From the NCBI GenBank assembly GCA_029210585.1, contig JARGFP010000015.1, positions 40,174 to 104,173 of the forward strand: a DNA stretch of 64,000 nucleotides, in the 5' to 3' direction. Under the pieces are notes generated by a model, which had not been told where the DNA came from, made no database searches, and worked only from the letters and a program-made list of their open reading frames with translations. Shown piece after piece: positions 32,512-42,200 of this stretch. The stretch is from Bacteroidales bacterium (GTDB taxonomy: Bacteria > Bacteroidota > Bacteroidia > Bacteroidales > GCA-2748055). The translations under genes and the position numbers were made by a program. Numbering within the stretch: the first letter of the stretch is position 1; each line of letters begins with the position of its first letter.

Positions 32512-35500
32512 TCAGATCTTGATCCCCATGAACAATACATCATCCACCTGTTCCAGGTCTTCCTTCCAGAGAAAGAAATTGCTTTTTACGTAATTGTGCT
32601 GTTCCTCCATCGGCTTATCGTGGATATCCCTCAGCAGGTTCTTCAGCCTGACCATCTTGAATTTCCTGCCCAGCGGTCCCCCGAACTGGTCAGGATAACC
32701 ATCAGAAAACATGTACACGATATCCCCTTTATTGAGATCAAATACCTCGTTGGTAAACTCCTTCTCCACGCTGGTCTCGTCGAGTTGTCCACCCACCGAG
32801 CTCCTGCTGCCCTTTACATAGATCTGCTCTCCTCCCCTGTAGAGAATTACGGGGCGCATGGCAGAGCTGACCATGAACCTGTTGGTCTTCAGGTTAATCT
32901 CAGCCACGATAATGTCCATACCATCATTGGAACCGTCGGTTTCCGTATTCTGGTTCAATGCCTCCCTGACCTCCTTATCGAGGGTTTGAAGCACCTCGGA
33001 GGGGGTGGTGATACCGGAGCGAAGGCAGATATCCTTGATAAGCGTTGTACCGATCATGGACATAAAAGCACCGGGGACTCCATGCCCGGTGGAGTCTGCA
33101 CAGACAATAACGAAGCGGTCGTCATCGATCCTGTCGTACCAGTAAAAATCACCACTGACAATGTCCCTGGGCTGGTAAAAAACAAATGAACCGCTGAATA
33201 TTTCCTGCAATCGTTGCGTTGAAGGCAAAATACTCGCCTGGATCCGCTGGGCATAGTTGATGCTATCGGTGATGTCCCTGTTCTTGATCTCGATCTCCTC
33301 CTTCTGGTGGATCACCTCGCGGGTTCTTTCTTCCAGCTGTTGTTCCAGGTATTCCTGCAATGCTTTCTGGTTGCGTTCCCTGACCTTGATAATGAGATAA
33401 ACAGAACCTATGGCAATGATCACAAGGGAAAGGATGAACCACCAGGCTTTCCATATGGGGATTTTTATACTTAAATGGAACATGGCCACCTCACCAGTAG
33501 AATTTCCATTTCCATCAATGGCTTTCAGCATAAACGTATATTCACCATCCTCCAGGCGGCTGTATTTGGCAAACGTCTCCCGGGTGGGTTCGGACCAGTC
33601 ATCGAAGCCTTCCAGTTTATACTGGTAGGTGACCTGGTCGGGGTTTGTAAGGTTGATCCCGATAAAATCCACCTGCATTTTATATAACCCGTATGGCAGG
33701 CGGATCTCCTCCTGAATACTGTATAGGGAGTCGGAAATGCTGAGTTGTGTGATGTTGAGCCTGGGAGGAACGGTATCGGGTCTTGCCTGTTCAGTATCAT
33801 ATACAATCAGGCCGTTATTGGTCCCGAACAGCAGCAATCCCTCGTCGCTGGTGACAATGGCACGGGGCAGGATATCAGATGTAAATCCCATCTCCTGGTC
33901 AAATACCACGATATTGCCATTCGCCGGATCGATCTTGCTCAGCCCGAGCCTGTGCCCTACCCAGACAAATCCTTTCTGGTCCACCTCAACGGCATAGGTA
34001 TATTTCGCTTTCAGTCCCCTGTCAACGGAAAACACTTCCAGGGTATCCCTGCTGAATTTAATTACCCCGTATTCTGATGTAGCGCCCCAGATCGCACCGT
34101 CCTTGTCCTGTGTCAGCGCCACAAACTCGAGCTTGGGATTTCCCCGTATGGTGAAATTCAGCCTGTCGGAATCATTGCTGACGCAATACAATCCGCTTCC
34201 CCTGGTTGCGATCCACGCACGGCCCTCCTGGTCCACCAGCACATCATTGATGATGTTGTGCGGAAGGCCCGTGAGTGTTGTCTGTTGCCTGATCTCCCCT
34301 GTGGAGCGCACAATTTCATAGATGCCGTCATTTGTTGCAATCCAAACAGAATGTGCACTGCCATCAATGTCATTGATCATGTTACCCAATGAATTCTCAG
34401 AAGTGAAGTATTTGCGTATGCGCTGTGTTGAGATGTCAAGGAAATACACACCGGAATTTTCGGTTCCGATATACAGGTTTCTATTTTCATCATGCCAGAG
34501 TGCAGTTATCGGAGCCCCGGGGAGTCCCTCGGAGGTTTTAAATGACCTGATTTCTGATGCCAGTGATGCACTGACCAGATAGAGTTCACCATTCCTGCTG
34601 CCCAGCCAATAGTCGCCATCATGAATGCTGATGGCAGATATTTCCGGGACATTGCGCCCGTCGAAAACATTGTAAAAAGTAAACGCCTGGTCGCGAAGAA
34701 TGGCCACACCATTGCTCTGGGAAGCGAACCACATGTTCCCTTCGTCATCCCTGATCACATCCTTGATATATTCCTCCGGCATTCCGCCCTCCACATCAAA
34801 CAACAGGCTCCGCCCCAGTGAGCCGTCGTCATTCAGTGAAAAACGGTACACCCCCTTGCCATAGTCGCTCACCCAGAGGTACCCGGCCGGGTCGACCAAT
34901 ACCGCACTGATACTGCTGTATTTCAATCCCCTTTCAACCCCCATCTGCACCACCTGGTATCCGGCAGGATCATTTCCCAAACCTGTTATCCTGTACAGGC
35001 CCTCATCCTCTGTTCCAAGCCAGTAAGTGCCTGGGTGCATTCCGGGTTTGATGTCCTGGATCCTGGTAAAGGGAACCCCGGCAATCCGACCGGCATTTTC
35101 ATAACTGCCTGATGCTGTTTTCGTATACAACAACACCCCATTGAAGGCACCTATCAGCAGGTTTCCCTCCGGGGTGACCAGGAAATCGGAAGCAAGTGTT
35201 CCCTTGAATGGATCACGCGTATACTGAAAATGAAAATCCTTATCGATGTGGATCATTCCGTGCTGCTGCGTCATGGAGAGAATGTTTCCTTCCCTGTCCT
35301 CCACAAATCCTGCAATGGAAGACACCACTGTGTCTTCCTGTGAAAAAACCCTGAAACTGCCTTCATCCAGCACGGCAATCTGTCCGTCAAGGTACCCGAA
35401 CCAAATCCTACCCCTGCTGTCCCTGTAACTCTTTGTGGCAATGGTGGTGGGCAGTGTATTGCCGGGGAAAACCGAGGTAAAATTGACGCCATCCAGCCTG

Positions 35501-35673
35501 CTCAGTCCCTGGCTGGTGGAGATCCAGATAAATCCATCCTCATCCTGTATCAATGCATAGGTTGCTTCATGCAGAAGGCCATCCCCGATCCCGTACCGCA
35601 TGATCTGGAAAGACTGGCTTTGCAACGAAGAAATCGCAGTGAAGAGCAGCAGGAGTAGCAATGATTTTTTCAT
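32512..35673 (-). CDS. Two-component-type propeller protein with SpoIIE (PP2C) phosphatase domain
   Basis: A 1053-residue sensor. A signal peptide (about 1-20) is followed by a Reg_prop beta-propeller of two blocks (about 25-620; repeats like DEDGFIWISTSQGLSRLDG, DEGNMWFASQSNGVAIL, EGRAWIATRGSGLYCV). Next come a Y_Y_Y-type beta-sandwich (about 650-740), one transmembrane helix (about 748), a coiled-coil linker (770-810) and a SpoIIE/PP2C domain (about 830-1053). The phosphatase domain has ADSTGHGVPGAFMSM and MFSDGYPDQFGG with the metal-binding aspartates present. This arrangement suggests periplasmic signal sensing coupled to dephosphorylation of a cytoplasmic anti-anti-sigma-type protein. 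No partner is encoded beside it. Confidence 0.88.
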   Translation of the reverse strand: MKKSLLLLLLFTAISSLQSQSFQIMRYGIGDGLLHEATYALIQDEDGFIWISTSQGLSRLDGVNFTSVFPGNTLPTTIATKSYRDSRGRIWFGYLDGQIAVLDEGSFRVFSQEDTVVSSIAGFVEDREGNILSMTQQHGMIHIDKDFHFQYTRDPFKGTLASDFLVTPEGNLLIGAFNGVLLYTKTASGSYENAGRIAGVPFTRIQDIKPGMHPGTYWLGTEDEGLYRITGLGNDPAGYQVVQMGVERGLKYSSISAVLVDPAGYLWVSDYGKGVYRFSLNDDGSLGRSLLFDVEGGMPEEYIKDVIRDDEGNMWFASQSNGVAILRDQAFTFYNVFDGRNVPEISAISIHDGDYWLGSRNGELYLVSASLASEIRSFKTSEGLPGAPITALWHDENRNLYIGTENSGVYFLDISTQRIRKYFTSENSLGNMINDIDGSAHSVWIATNDGIYEIVRSTGEIRQQTTLTGLPHNIINDVLVDQEGRAWIATRGSGLYCVSNDSDRLNFTIRGNPKLEFVALTQDKDGAIWGATSEYGVIKFSRDTLEVFSVDRGLKAKYTYAVEVDQKGFVWVGHRLGLSKIDPANGNIVVFDQEMGFTSDILPRAIVTSDEGLLLFGTNNGLIVYDTEQARPDTVPPRLNITQLSISDSLYSIQEEIRLPYGLYKMQVDFIGINLTNPDQVTYQYKLEGFDDWSEPTRETFAKYSRLEDGEYTFMLKAIDGNGNSTGEVAMFHLSIKIPIWKAWWFILSLVIIAIGSVYLIIKVRERNQKALQEYLEQQLEERTREVIHQKEEIEIKNRDITDSINYAQRIQASILPSTQRLQEIFSGSFVFYQPRDIVSGDFYWYDRIDDDRFVIVCADSTGHGVPGAFMSMIGTTLIKDICLRSGITTPSEVLQTLDKEVREALNQNTETDGSNDGMDIIVAEINLKTNRFMVSSAMRPVILYRGGEQIYVKGSRSSVGGQLDETSVEKEFTNEVFDLNKGDIVYMFSDGYPDQFGGPLGRKFKMVRLKNLLRDIHDKPMEEQHNYVKSNFFLWKEDLEQVDDVLFMGIKI

Positions 35674-35700
35674 AAAACAAATATCAGAAATATTTTACCA

Positions 35701-36681
35701 TCAATCCGGGAGTGCCTCCAGGTTGCCCTTGTACTTTTTGTACTCAGGTACTCCTCCGATCGGGCTGGTATAGAATGGCATGGTCTCATTGAACTGGTTC
35801 CTGACATTTACCACGACATTATTGTTCTTTACCAGTGGAAATTTGCGCTTGGGAAGTTGCAGGTCATAGGACCCTCCTACCTCAGCTTCAATGACCTTTA
35901 CCTGGTCCTCTACCCAATCTGCTTCCTCTGAAATTGCAATCCGCTGTCCCTGCCGCTCCGTGGATACCACCAGGATGTTCCCGTCGTTGTCCCAGTCAAA
36001 ATTGGAGATCTGCACAGTAACGGTTCCCTCCATAATGTAGGGATAGATGTGCGAAGTTTCATTGACATCATTGTGCATCCTGAACGAGTATTCATAGGCA
36101 AACGCATTGGCACCTTCTATCGGAATATTCTCAACTGCACTCGTGCTGAGGTAGTAGTTGTACATATTGCCATCGTCCCCGGAAATGCCCTCGCAGATCA
36201 CTTTAAAGACATAACTGTCAAATACTTCCAGGTATTCTCCCTCGGCAGGGTTAAAAGGACCGAAGGTGTACCAGCTTTCATCATAGCGGGGCTCCTCGCC
36301 AAAGACTTTCATCGCCAATAGTGTGCCGCTCTTGTAATTGCCGAAGGGTGATGTCTCCCTGGCATCGTCTTCGGAATGACAGCCTTCACCACCATAAACT
36401 TCGAACTGGCACTGGGTATTCCACCCTCCACGTATTTCATCGACCGCACCGCCGGTGTCAGGATCATAGACCCTGATGAATACCTGCTCCTTAAAATCAG
36501 CAGGTACCTGGAAAAAGAAAGCCTGCGAAAAATCATCATCCCCCCAGCTGATGTCCGATTCATTTCCAAAGGTCATGAGGTGGGGGATGTTTTCTTCCTT
36601 ATTTGGAACTGGCTGTGAATAGGAAAGCTGGCAAAAAACTACTCCAGATAGTATGAATATCAGTCTTCTCATTTCTTTCAT
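35701..36681 (-). CDS. Hypothetical secreted protein
   Basis: From the ATG at 36681 the protein is 326 residues and begins MKEMRRLIFILSGVVFCQLSYSQPV, a clear signal peptide. The mature part is acidic and Trp/Tyr/Gly-rich, with beta-strand-like segments (WGDDDFSQAFFFQVPADF, VRVYDPDTGGAVDEIRGGWNTQCQFEVYGG, FDWDNDGNILVVSTERQ). No domain of known function was recognised, and the usual T9SS C-terminal sorting sequence is not evident. Its position next to PD40 and PorP-type genes suggests a periplasmic or surface role in the same process. The longer frame from 36708 is less likely. Confidence 0.7.
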   Translation of the reverse strand: MKEMRRLIFILSGVVFCQLSYSQPVPNKEENIPHLMTFGNESDISWGDDDFSQAFFFQVPADFKEQVFIRVYDPDTGGAVDEIRGGWNTQCQFEVYGGEGCHSEDDARETSPFGNYKSGTLLAMKVFGEEPRYDESWYTFGPFNPAEGEYLEVFDSYVFKVICEGISGDDGNMYNYYLSTSAVENIPIEGANAFAYEYSFRMHNDVNETSHIYPYIMEGTVTVQISNFDWDNDGNILVVSTERQGQRIAISEEADWVEDQVKVIEAEVGGSYDLQLPKRKFPLVKNNNVVVNVRNQFNETMPFYTSPIGGVPEYKKYKGNLEALPD

Positions 36682-36755
36682 TGTACACGATTTGATAAAA
36701 ATATACAAAATTCGTGCAATTAAAAAGATTAGTTATCAATAGTGGCGTGGAGGTG

Positions 36756-38258
36756 CTATTCCTGCAATACGATAATGTCCTTGATCGTTGCAATTTTGTA
36801 TTCTGATTCCTGAATATCTCCGTTCCGGACCATGCGCTCTTCACTTCTGCTCAATACTTTTCTAACACCCAGGACCACCGGGTATTCACCTCTTCGCTTG
36901 TAGGTATGAGATACAATCTCTCCCTTGCTTTGTGGCGAAAGGTCACCAAAATCCCAGAAATATTCATAACTGTCCCAATCCGCCGGCAGGTTGGATTCAG
37001 CTGCACTGAAATAGACCGGCTCACCAGCAATGGCAGTATCCGGAGCTGTAATAATCGGTTGTTGATATTCCGGTATCGTCAGATCGACCTGTGCTGCACT
37101 ATAAATAATGGTATCTGTTAATTTGTTGGTAACATTGAATGACATCGAATAATATCCGGGGCCTGGAAAACAATACTTAACTTCATGTCCCGGCAAGCGG
37201 AGCGTGTCGTTGATGACCCATTCGTACTCAAATACCACCGGATCAATGGTATCCATGGAACTTTCATAAATCCTGTAACACAAGGGCGCTACTTTCATTC
37301 GTTCCGCAGCCGGAAATGACTCATAATCTGCAACTATTGACCTGAAATTATAAATATTGAACTGATCACCGTCCCTTCTTGAAAACATACCTTCAGTTAA
37401 CTGCTCATTTACGAAGATTCCAAGTTCATCGAAACGGGCCGAATTCAGGGATGGAACAGGCAACGGCTCCAACCATTCGCCCTCATAAAACTCCGAGTAG
37501 AAAAGGTCGAATGTTCCTCCGCGGGCATCATGGCCCTTGCTGCTGAAGTACAGCCTGAGATTGGTACTGAGTGCACCTTCAGACTGGAAATAATACGGAA
37601 AGATTTCATGTTCAGGTGTATTGATCCTGCCGCCAAGATTCACAGGAGCCGACCAGGAACCATTCATCTCCATTGTATAGTAAATATCCATGCCTCCCAA
37701 TGCCCCCTCAAGGTCCCCCTCGGCAGCAAAAAACAAAATCTGTCCGTCTTTCGAAAGGCAGGGTGTGCTGAAGTTGACACCAGGATCATTGTGTGTAAAC
37801 GGAATCGGTTCGGACCATTCCCCGTTGGCCCACTCTGCAAAAAACAACCCCCCGTTGCCATTGGCAAGCGGTTCTCCGTCGGCACCTTCCTGGGGTTGCA
37901 CCAGGCAAACCCTGCTGAAATCCCCGCTGAATGTTGCCGGGCCATCATCGCCGATTGTAAAAAACTTCTTACCAGGATCAAGGAGCCTGGGATTTTTCAT
38001 TCCCTTTTTATCTGTCTGATCATAAAAATAAAGGTCCATTGGAGAACCATACTGATGCCGGGACCTGCTGGTTCCGGGAATGGTAATATTTGACATATAG
38101 ACGATTCCCGTATCACCGTTATGCACATAGGGTACCGGGGCAAGCTGGTCCTCACTCAGATTGCTGAGATCTTCATTTTTAAACACACCATAGGTTTGCG
38201 CATCCAGGACCTGAAGGACGAAGACAGAAACGATCCATATGATGAATATTCTTTTCAC
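36756..38258 (-). CDS. PD40-type beta-propeller protein with C-terminal PKD domain
   Basis: A 500-residue secreted protein with a signal peptide (MKRIFIIWIVSVFVLQVLDAQ). Residues 25-330 show WD40-like PD40/TolB-type beta-propeller repeats (TPCLSKDGQILFFAAEGDLEG, LRLYFSSKGHDARGGTFDLFYSE). A PKD domain with WDFGDLSPQSKGEIVSHTYKRRGEYPV covers about 420-475. PD40 proteins next to PorP-family genes are recurrent in T9SS loci, where some act as peptidoglycan-anchored OmpA/PD40 components. This one lacks an OmpA domain. It is directly downstream of the PorP/SprF gene (2-base gap), so it belongs to the same cassette. Confidence 0.78.
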   Translation of the reverse strand: MKRIFIIWIVSVFVLQVLDAQTYGVFKNEDLSNLSEDQLAPVPYVHNGDTGIVYMSNITIPGTSRSRHQYGSPMDLYFYDQTDKKGMKNPRLLDPGKKFFTIGDDGPATFSGDFSRVCLVQPQEGADGEPLANGNGGLFFAEWANGEWSEPIPFTHNDPGVNFSTPCLSKDGQILFFAAEGDLEGALGGMDIYYTMEMNGSWSAPVNLGGRINTPEHEIFPYYFQSEGALSTNLRLYFSSKGHDARGGTFDLFYSEFYEGEWLEPLPVPSLNSARFDELGIFVNEQLTEGMFSRRDGDQFNIYNFRSIVADYESFPAAERMKVAPLCYRIYESSMDTIDPVVFEYEWVINDTLRLPGHEVKYCFPGPGYYSMSFNVTNKLTDTIIYSAAQVDLTIPEYQQPIITAPDTAIAGEPVYFSAAESNLPADWDSYEYFWDFGDLSPQSKGEIVSHTYKRRGEYPVVLGVRKVLSRSEERMVRNGDIQESEYKIATIKDIIVLQE

Positions 38259-38259
38259 T

Positions 38260-39282
38260 TTAGAAATAATAAGGCGCTTTTGTTACCACTTTCACCAGGT
38301 TGTCATACCTGAACACAATCTCAAATGCATTGTCAAAATATCCAACGGTGCTTTTCAGCGGAAAATCCCAGGAGACCCCGATCAGCCCTTTCCCCTCGAG
38401 TATCTCAAAATTCATATTCACTGCGAGCGCCTGGCTGGATTTATAGATGGTCCCCACCCAGAATTTCTCCTCCATGAAACCAATATTCATGCTGACCATG
38501 TAATTGGTATTCGGAATACCCGCTTCAGGGATATAGTTGACCAGGAAATTGGGATAATAGGTGATCTCTCCCTGTCCAAATTTCCTGCCTGCAGACAGGA
38601 TCAGGTTATAGCCGGAAATGACCGGGCCCAATTCCAGGATTTCAATATCCCCGTCGGAATTATCGTCACCATCAGTGTTGTAATTGTTATTGTCCACCAC
38701 CGTGATCGGGGCAACCAGCCGCGGAATGGAAAATCCGGCAAATGTCTTATCCGTGTAATACAATACCCCGGCACTGAAATTCGCATTCACCACCGGGTCA
38801 AGATCCATAATAAACTGTGGATCATTTGATTGTCTCAGGTCCAATGCATTGTTATCCGCTTTTTCTATCGCCAGGATCGCCGAGACTCCCATGGAAAGCT
38901 GTGCCCCGTTGTTGAGCTTGACACGGTGCGAATAATAGGCTGCCAAATTATGTTTCACGAGCGGCACCGCTTCCTGGAAATTCAGACCGCCGATTCCGTA
39001 GCCCGGACGCTTTTCACTGAAATAGGAAAATCCAACGGCATTGTTGGGGGATTTTGTAAAAGGTGTATGCGCGGAAATTTGCAGGTACTTCGGGGCAGGT
39101 ATGTCGGGATTAAGAATCGCCTTGTCCTGGGAAAACAGGTTGATGCTCAGCACATCCCTGGAACCGGCAAATGCAGGATTAAATATCAACCAGTTGTGCT
39201 GGTAATTCGACAGGTCGGGCAGGTCCTGCCCCCTGAGGGGAAGCAACACAATCGCTAATATCATTGCCAGGTAGATCCGCAT
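38260..39282 (-). CDS. PorP/SprF family type IX secretion outer-membrane protein
   Basis: A 340-residue outer-membrane beta-barrel protein. A signal peptide (MRIYLAMILAIVLLPLRGQ) precedes the characteristic PorP/SprF block LSNYQHNWLIFNPAFAGSRDVLSINLFSQDKA (about residues 21-55). Later strands include GVSAILAIEKADNNALDLRQSNDPQF and the C-terminal FEIVFRYDNLVKVVTKAPYYF with a terminal aromatic residue. SprF-like proteins are needed for secretion or surface attachment of partner cargo with the type B sorting domain. In this window such a cargo gene (39290-43768) is directly upstream with a 7-base gap. Confidence 0.9.
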   Translation of the reverse strand: MRIYLAMILAIVLLPLRGQDLPDLSNYQHNWLIFNPAFAGSRDVLSINLFSQDKAILNPDIPAPKYLQISAHTPFTKSPNNAVGFSYFSEKRPGYGIGGLNFQEAVPLVKHNLAAYYSHRVKLNNGAQLSMGVSAILAIEKADNNALDLRQSNDPQFIMDLDPVVNANFSAGVLYYTDKTFAGFSIPRLVAPITVVDNNNYNTDGDDNSDGDIEILELGPVISGYNLILSAGRKFGQGEITYYPNFLVNYIPEAGIPNTNYMVSMNIGFMEEKFWVGTIYKSSQALAVNMNFEILEGKGLIGVSWDFPLKSTVGYFDNAFEIVFRYDNLVKVVTKAPYYF

Positions 39283-39289
39283 TCCAGCC

Positions 39290-42200
39290 TTATCGTTTTA
39301 ATATGATATAACCCTGTTTCGGTGCATATTCAACAGCACTCCCTTCAATTTCAAATGTAAGTGTATAATAATAGGTCCCGGGCGAAGCCACCGTCCCCTG
39401 CCCCTCCAGGTACCCGTCCCAGATGATGTTTTCCTCTTTCAATTCGCCATCAATCTCCACCTCCCTTATTTCGGCTTCCCCCTTTGTAGTAGCATACACC
39501 CTGGTTCCCCAGCTGTTATATAATGTAAAGGTGAAATCTGTGGCATGGATCAGTCCCGGGATCACGAAGACCTGGTTGAAGCCGTCATTGTTCGGGGAAA
39601 ATCCCTGGTATTGACGCAAATCGTGCTGTACCAGGACCACTTCATCTGTATTGACCGGACAAACGTAGGAACCATCCGGATACCTGCCATTCTCCACCGT
39701 CCAGGTATAAACGTGTTCCTGCTCAAAAGTGAATCCGGATGCAACCGTGTTCGCCGCATCTGCGAATCCTGCCCCCGAATTGTCAACTGTCCAGGTCGCC
39801 AGTCCCACACCTATCTCCGGTTCCAGCTGTGTCAAATCATACGTTTGCTGAAAATAGAAGTCATCCGCCGGCAGCATCAGTGTGTCCTGTTCAGGCTCCC
39901 GGAAATGCGTTACCATGATATACGCTGAATCTGCACATGCTTTGCCGACCTCGGCACTTGTTTCCAGCAAAAATCCGTACACCATCTTTACCGTATCATT
40001 GAACCAGAAGTCCAGCTGCGCGTCGGCTTCAAGCAGTCCGTCAGGGGTGATTGTGACGGTATCAGAGTCCTCCATGTTACTCTTAACCGTTGATGCAAAC
40101 CATTTCGGCGGCGGCACCCCTCCCTGGTTGGTGGCAGTCAGGCGTACTTCGGGACCGCAGACCAGTGTGTCGGCAGCGGTTATCGTCACCTCCGGGGTAT
40201 AAAAAACGAGGATGGAAGGCTGGTTCGGATCAACCACCTCCGAGACACATCCGCGATCGTCAATGATCTGGTCGAGCGTATACACATAGGTCTCTGCGGA
40301 GTCCGTAGCGACAAAAAAGTCTACCAGGCTGTCCTGACCCACAACATTGGTAAATTGCGCACTCCCGCTGTTGTTCTGCGAGGCATAGCTGACATACACA
40401 ATGTAGCTGCGCGCAAGCGGATCAAGATACAGGTCTTCAATTTTCAGTTCAACAGGGATATCATCCGAGGAACATACCTGGTCTGCCTGTCCGGGAGACA
40501 GCACCAGTTTACCGGCAGGCAGTTCAATGGGCTGCACCAGCAACCGGTCGGTGGTATCTTCACATGCCCCTGAAACAACGATCCTCCTGAAAAAAGCAGG
40601 ATCACGGAAATCAGGGATGGTGTAACCGGGTGTGGAAGCAGTAACACTGCCTGAGAAATCGGGCTGACTGCTGACTTCCCATGTGAAGGAATAAGTACTT
40701 TCATCACCCCCTGTCAGTTCATCGACCGTCCCGGTAAGCTCAAGATCCAGCCCTGCGCAGATCGAATCAAGAAATGCACTGGCCAGCGGAACATCATTAA
40801 TCAGCAATATGTCATTTTGCTGAATACTGTCCTGCACGGTGATCTTCACCGCCGAGGTAGTATCAAAACACACCGAATCCGTTGGTTCCGACCACGCATA
40901 CCTTCTGAAATACAGTGATTCTCCCAGTGTTTCCGGGAAATCATAATTTTCCAGTGCATTGCTCCCGGGTGCAGGGGTCCAGTCACCTGTCTCCGTGCGG
41001 TATTGCCATTGTATACCGATCCCGTTTGCACCTCCTGACAATGCCCCGGCAGTAAGGGTTGTCGACAAATCATCGCCCTGACAATACGTTTCCGGTACAG
41101 CAGTAAGCACGTTGTTTTCAATCTGCCACACGATCCCTACCACCAGGGAGTCGGTATAGCTCTTACAGACATCGTTATCGCCCGACACCACCAGGCGGCG
41201 GATGTAGGTTGTATCATCGAATGACTGCAGGTTGAATTGTGTTCCGGGAGGCAGGCTGGCTGAATCTGCCCAGGTCCCTGTTTTGTCCCGTACCTGCCAG
41301 AAATAGGTATAATTGCCCGGATCGCCTCCCACCGGCGTGGTTCCGTCAAGAACTCCATCGGGTAAGGGGCTGAACTGGCAGATCGTGATCATGTCTGTAT
41401 CGGGTATGAGCACATTATTGGAAATGGTATCCAGCACTCTGATTACCTGCGTATTGCTTATACTGACACAGGTACTGTCTTCGCCGGAGTAAACGACGCG
41501 CCGGATATATCTTGTGTTATCCCAGACCGACAGGTTGAAGGTCTCGTTGCTCGTATACACCGCTGAATCCGGATCGCTCCCCCAGCTGACGCCATCGGGA
41601 CTTACCTGCCAGGCATAGGTGTAGGATCCGGGACCGGCACCATTTTGGGGCTGCGTGCCGACAATGGGATCAGATTGCATGCCAAAACAGATCGTATCCT
41701 TGTCACCCACCGTGATTGTATTTTCCGTGATTTCCGGCAGCACGGTGATCTGGATGGCATTGCTAGTGTCGGCGCACACACTGGAATAGACAATCCTGCT
41801 GTAGAGTGTGCTGACCGTATCCCCTGATGGTGTATATGTATCCGTAAAGGATCCGGGCACATCCGACCACACACCGCCGGTTACCGGCCGGCTGATCCAG
41901 CTGAAGGCTGTATCAAGTCTTGCGGGCCCCAGGTCAGCCCCGCGCAGGGTTGAATCCGGATGTTGCTCCAGCGTCTCCGCGGTAAGTCCGTAGCAGATCT
42001 CATCCGGTGCAACAATGAAATTTCCTTCGATCTCAGGCAGTATATTGTATGTTACGGAAACATCAAATCCTTCTGAAATACCATTGATTGTATCAATAAC
42101 GATCCGCCTGATCTGCAATGTGTCTGTCAGGGGAGCATCAAATACATAGTATCCCTCGGTAACTGTATCGCCAATAACCCAGCTTGAATCATTACTCGGG

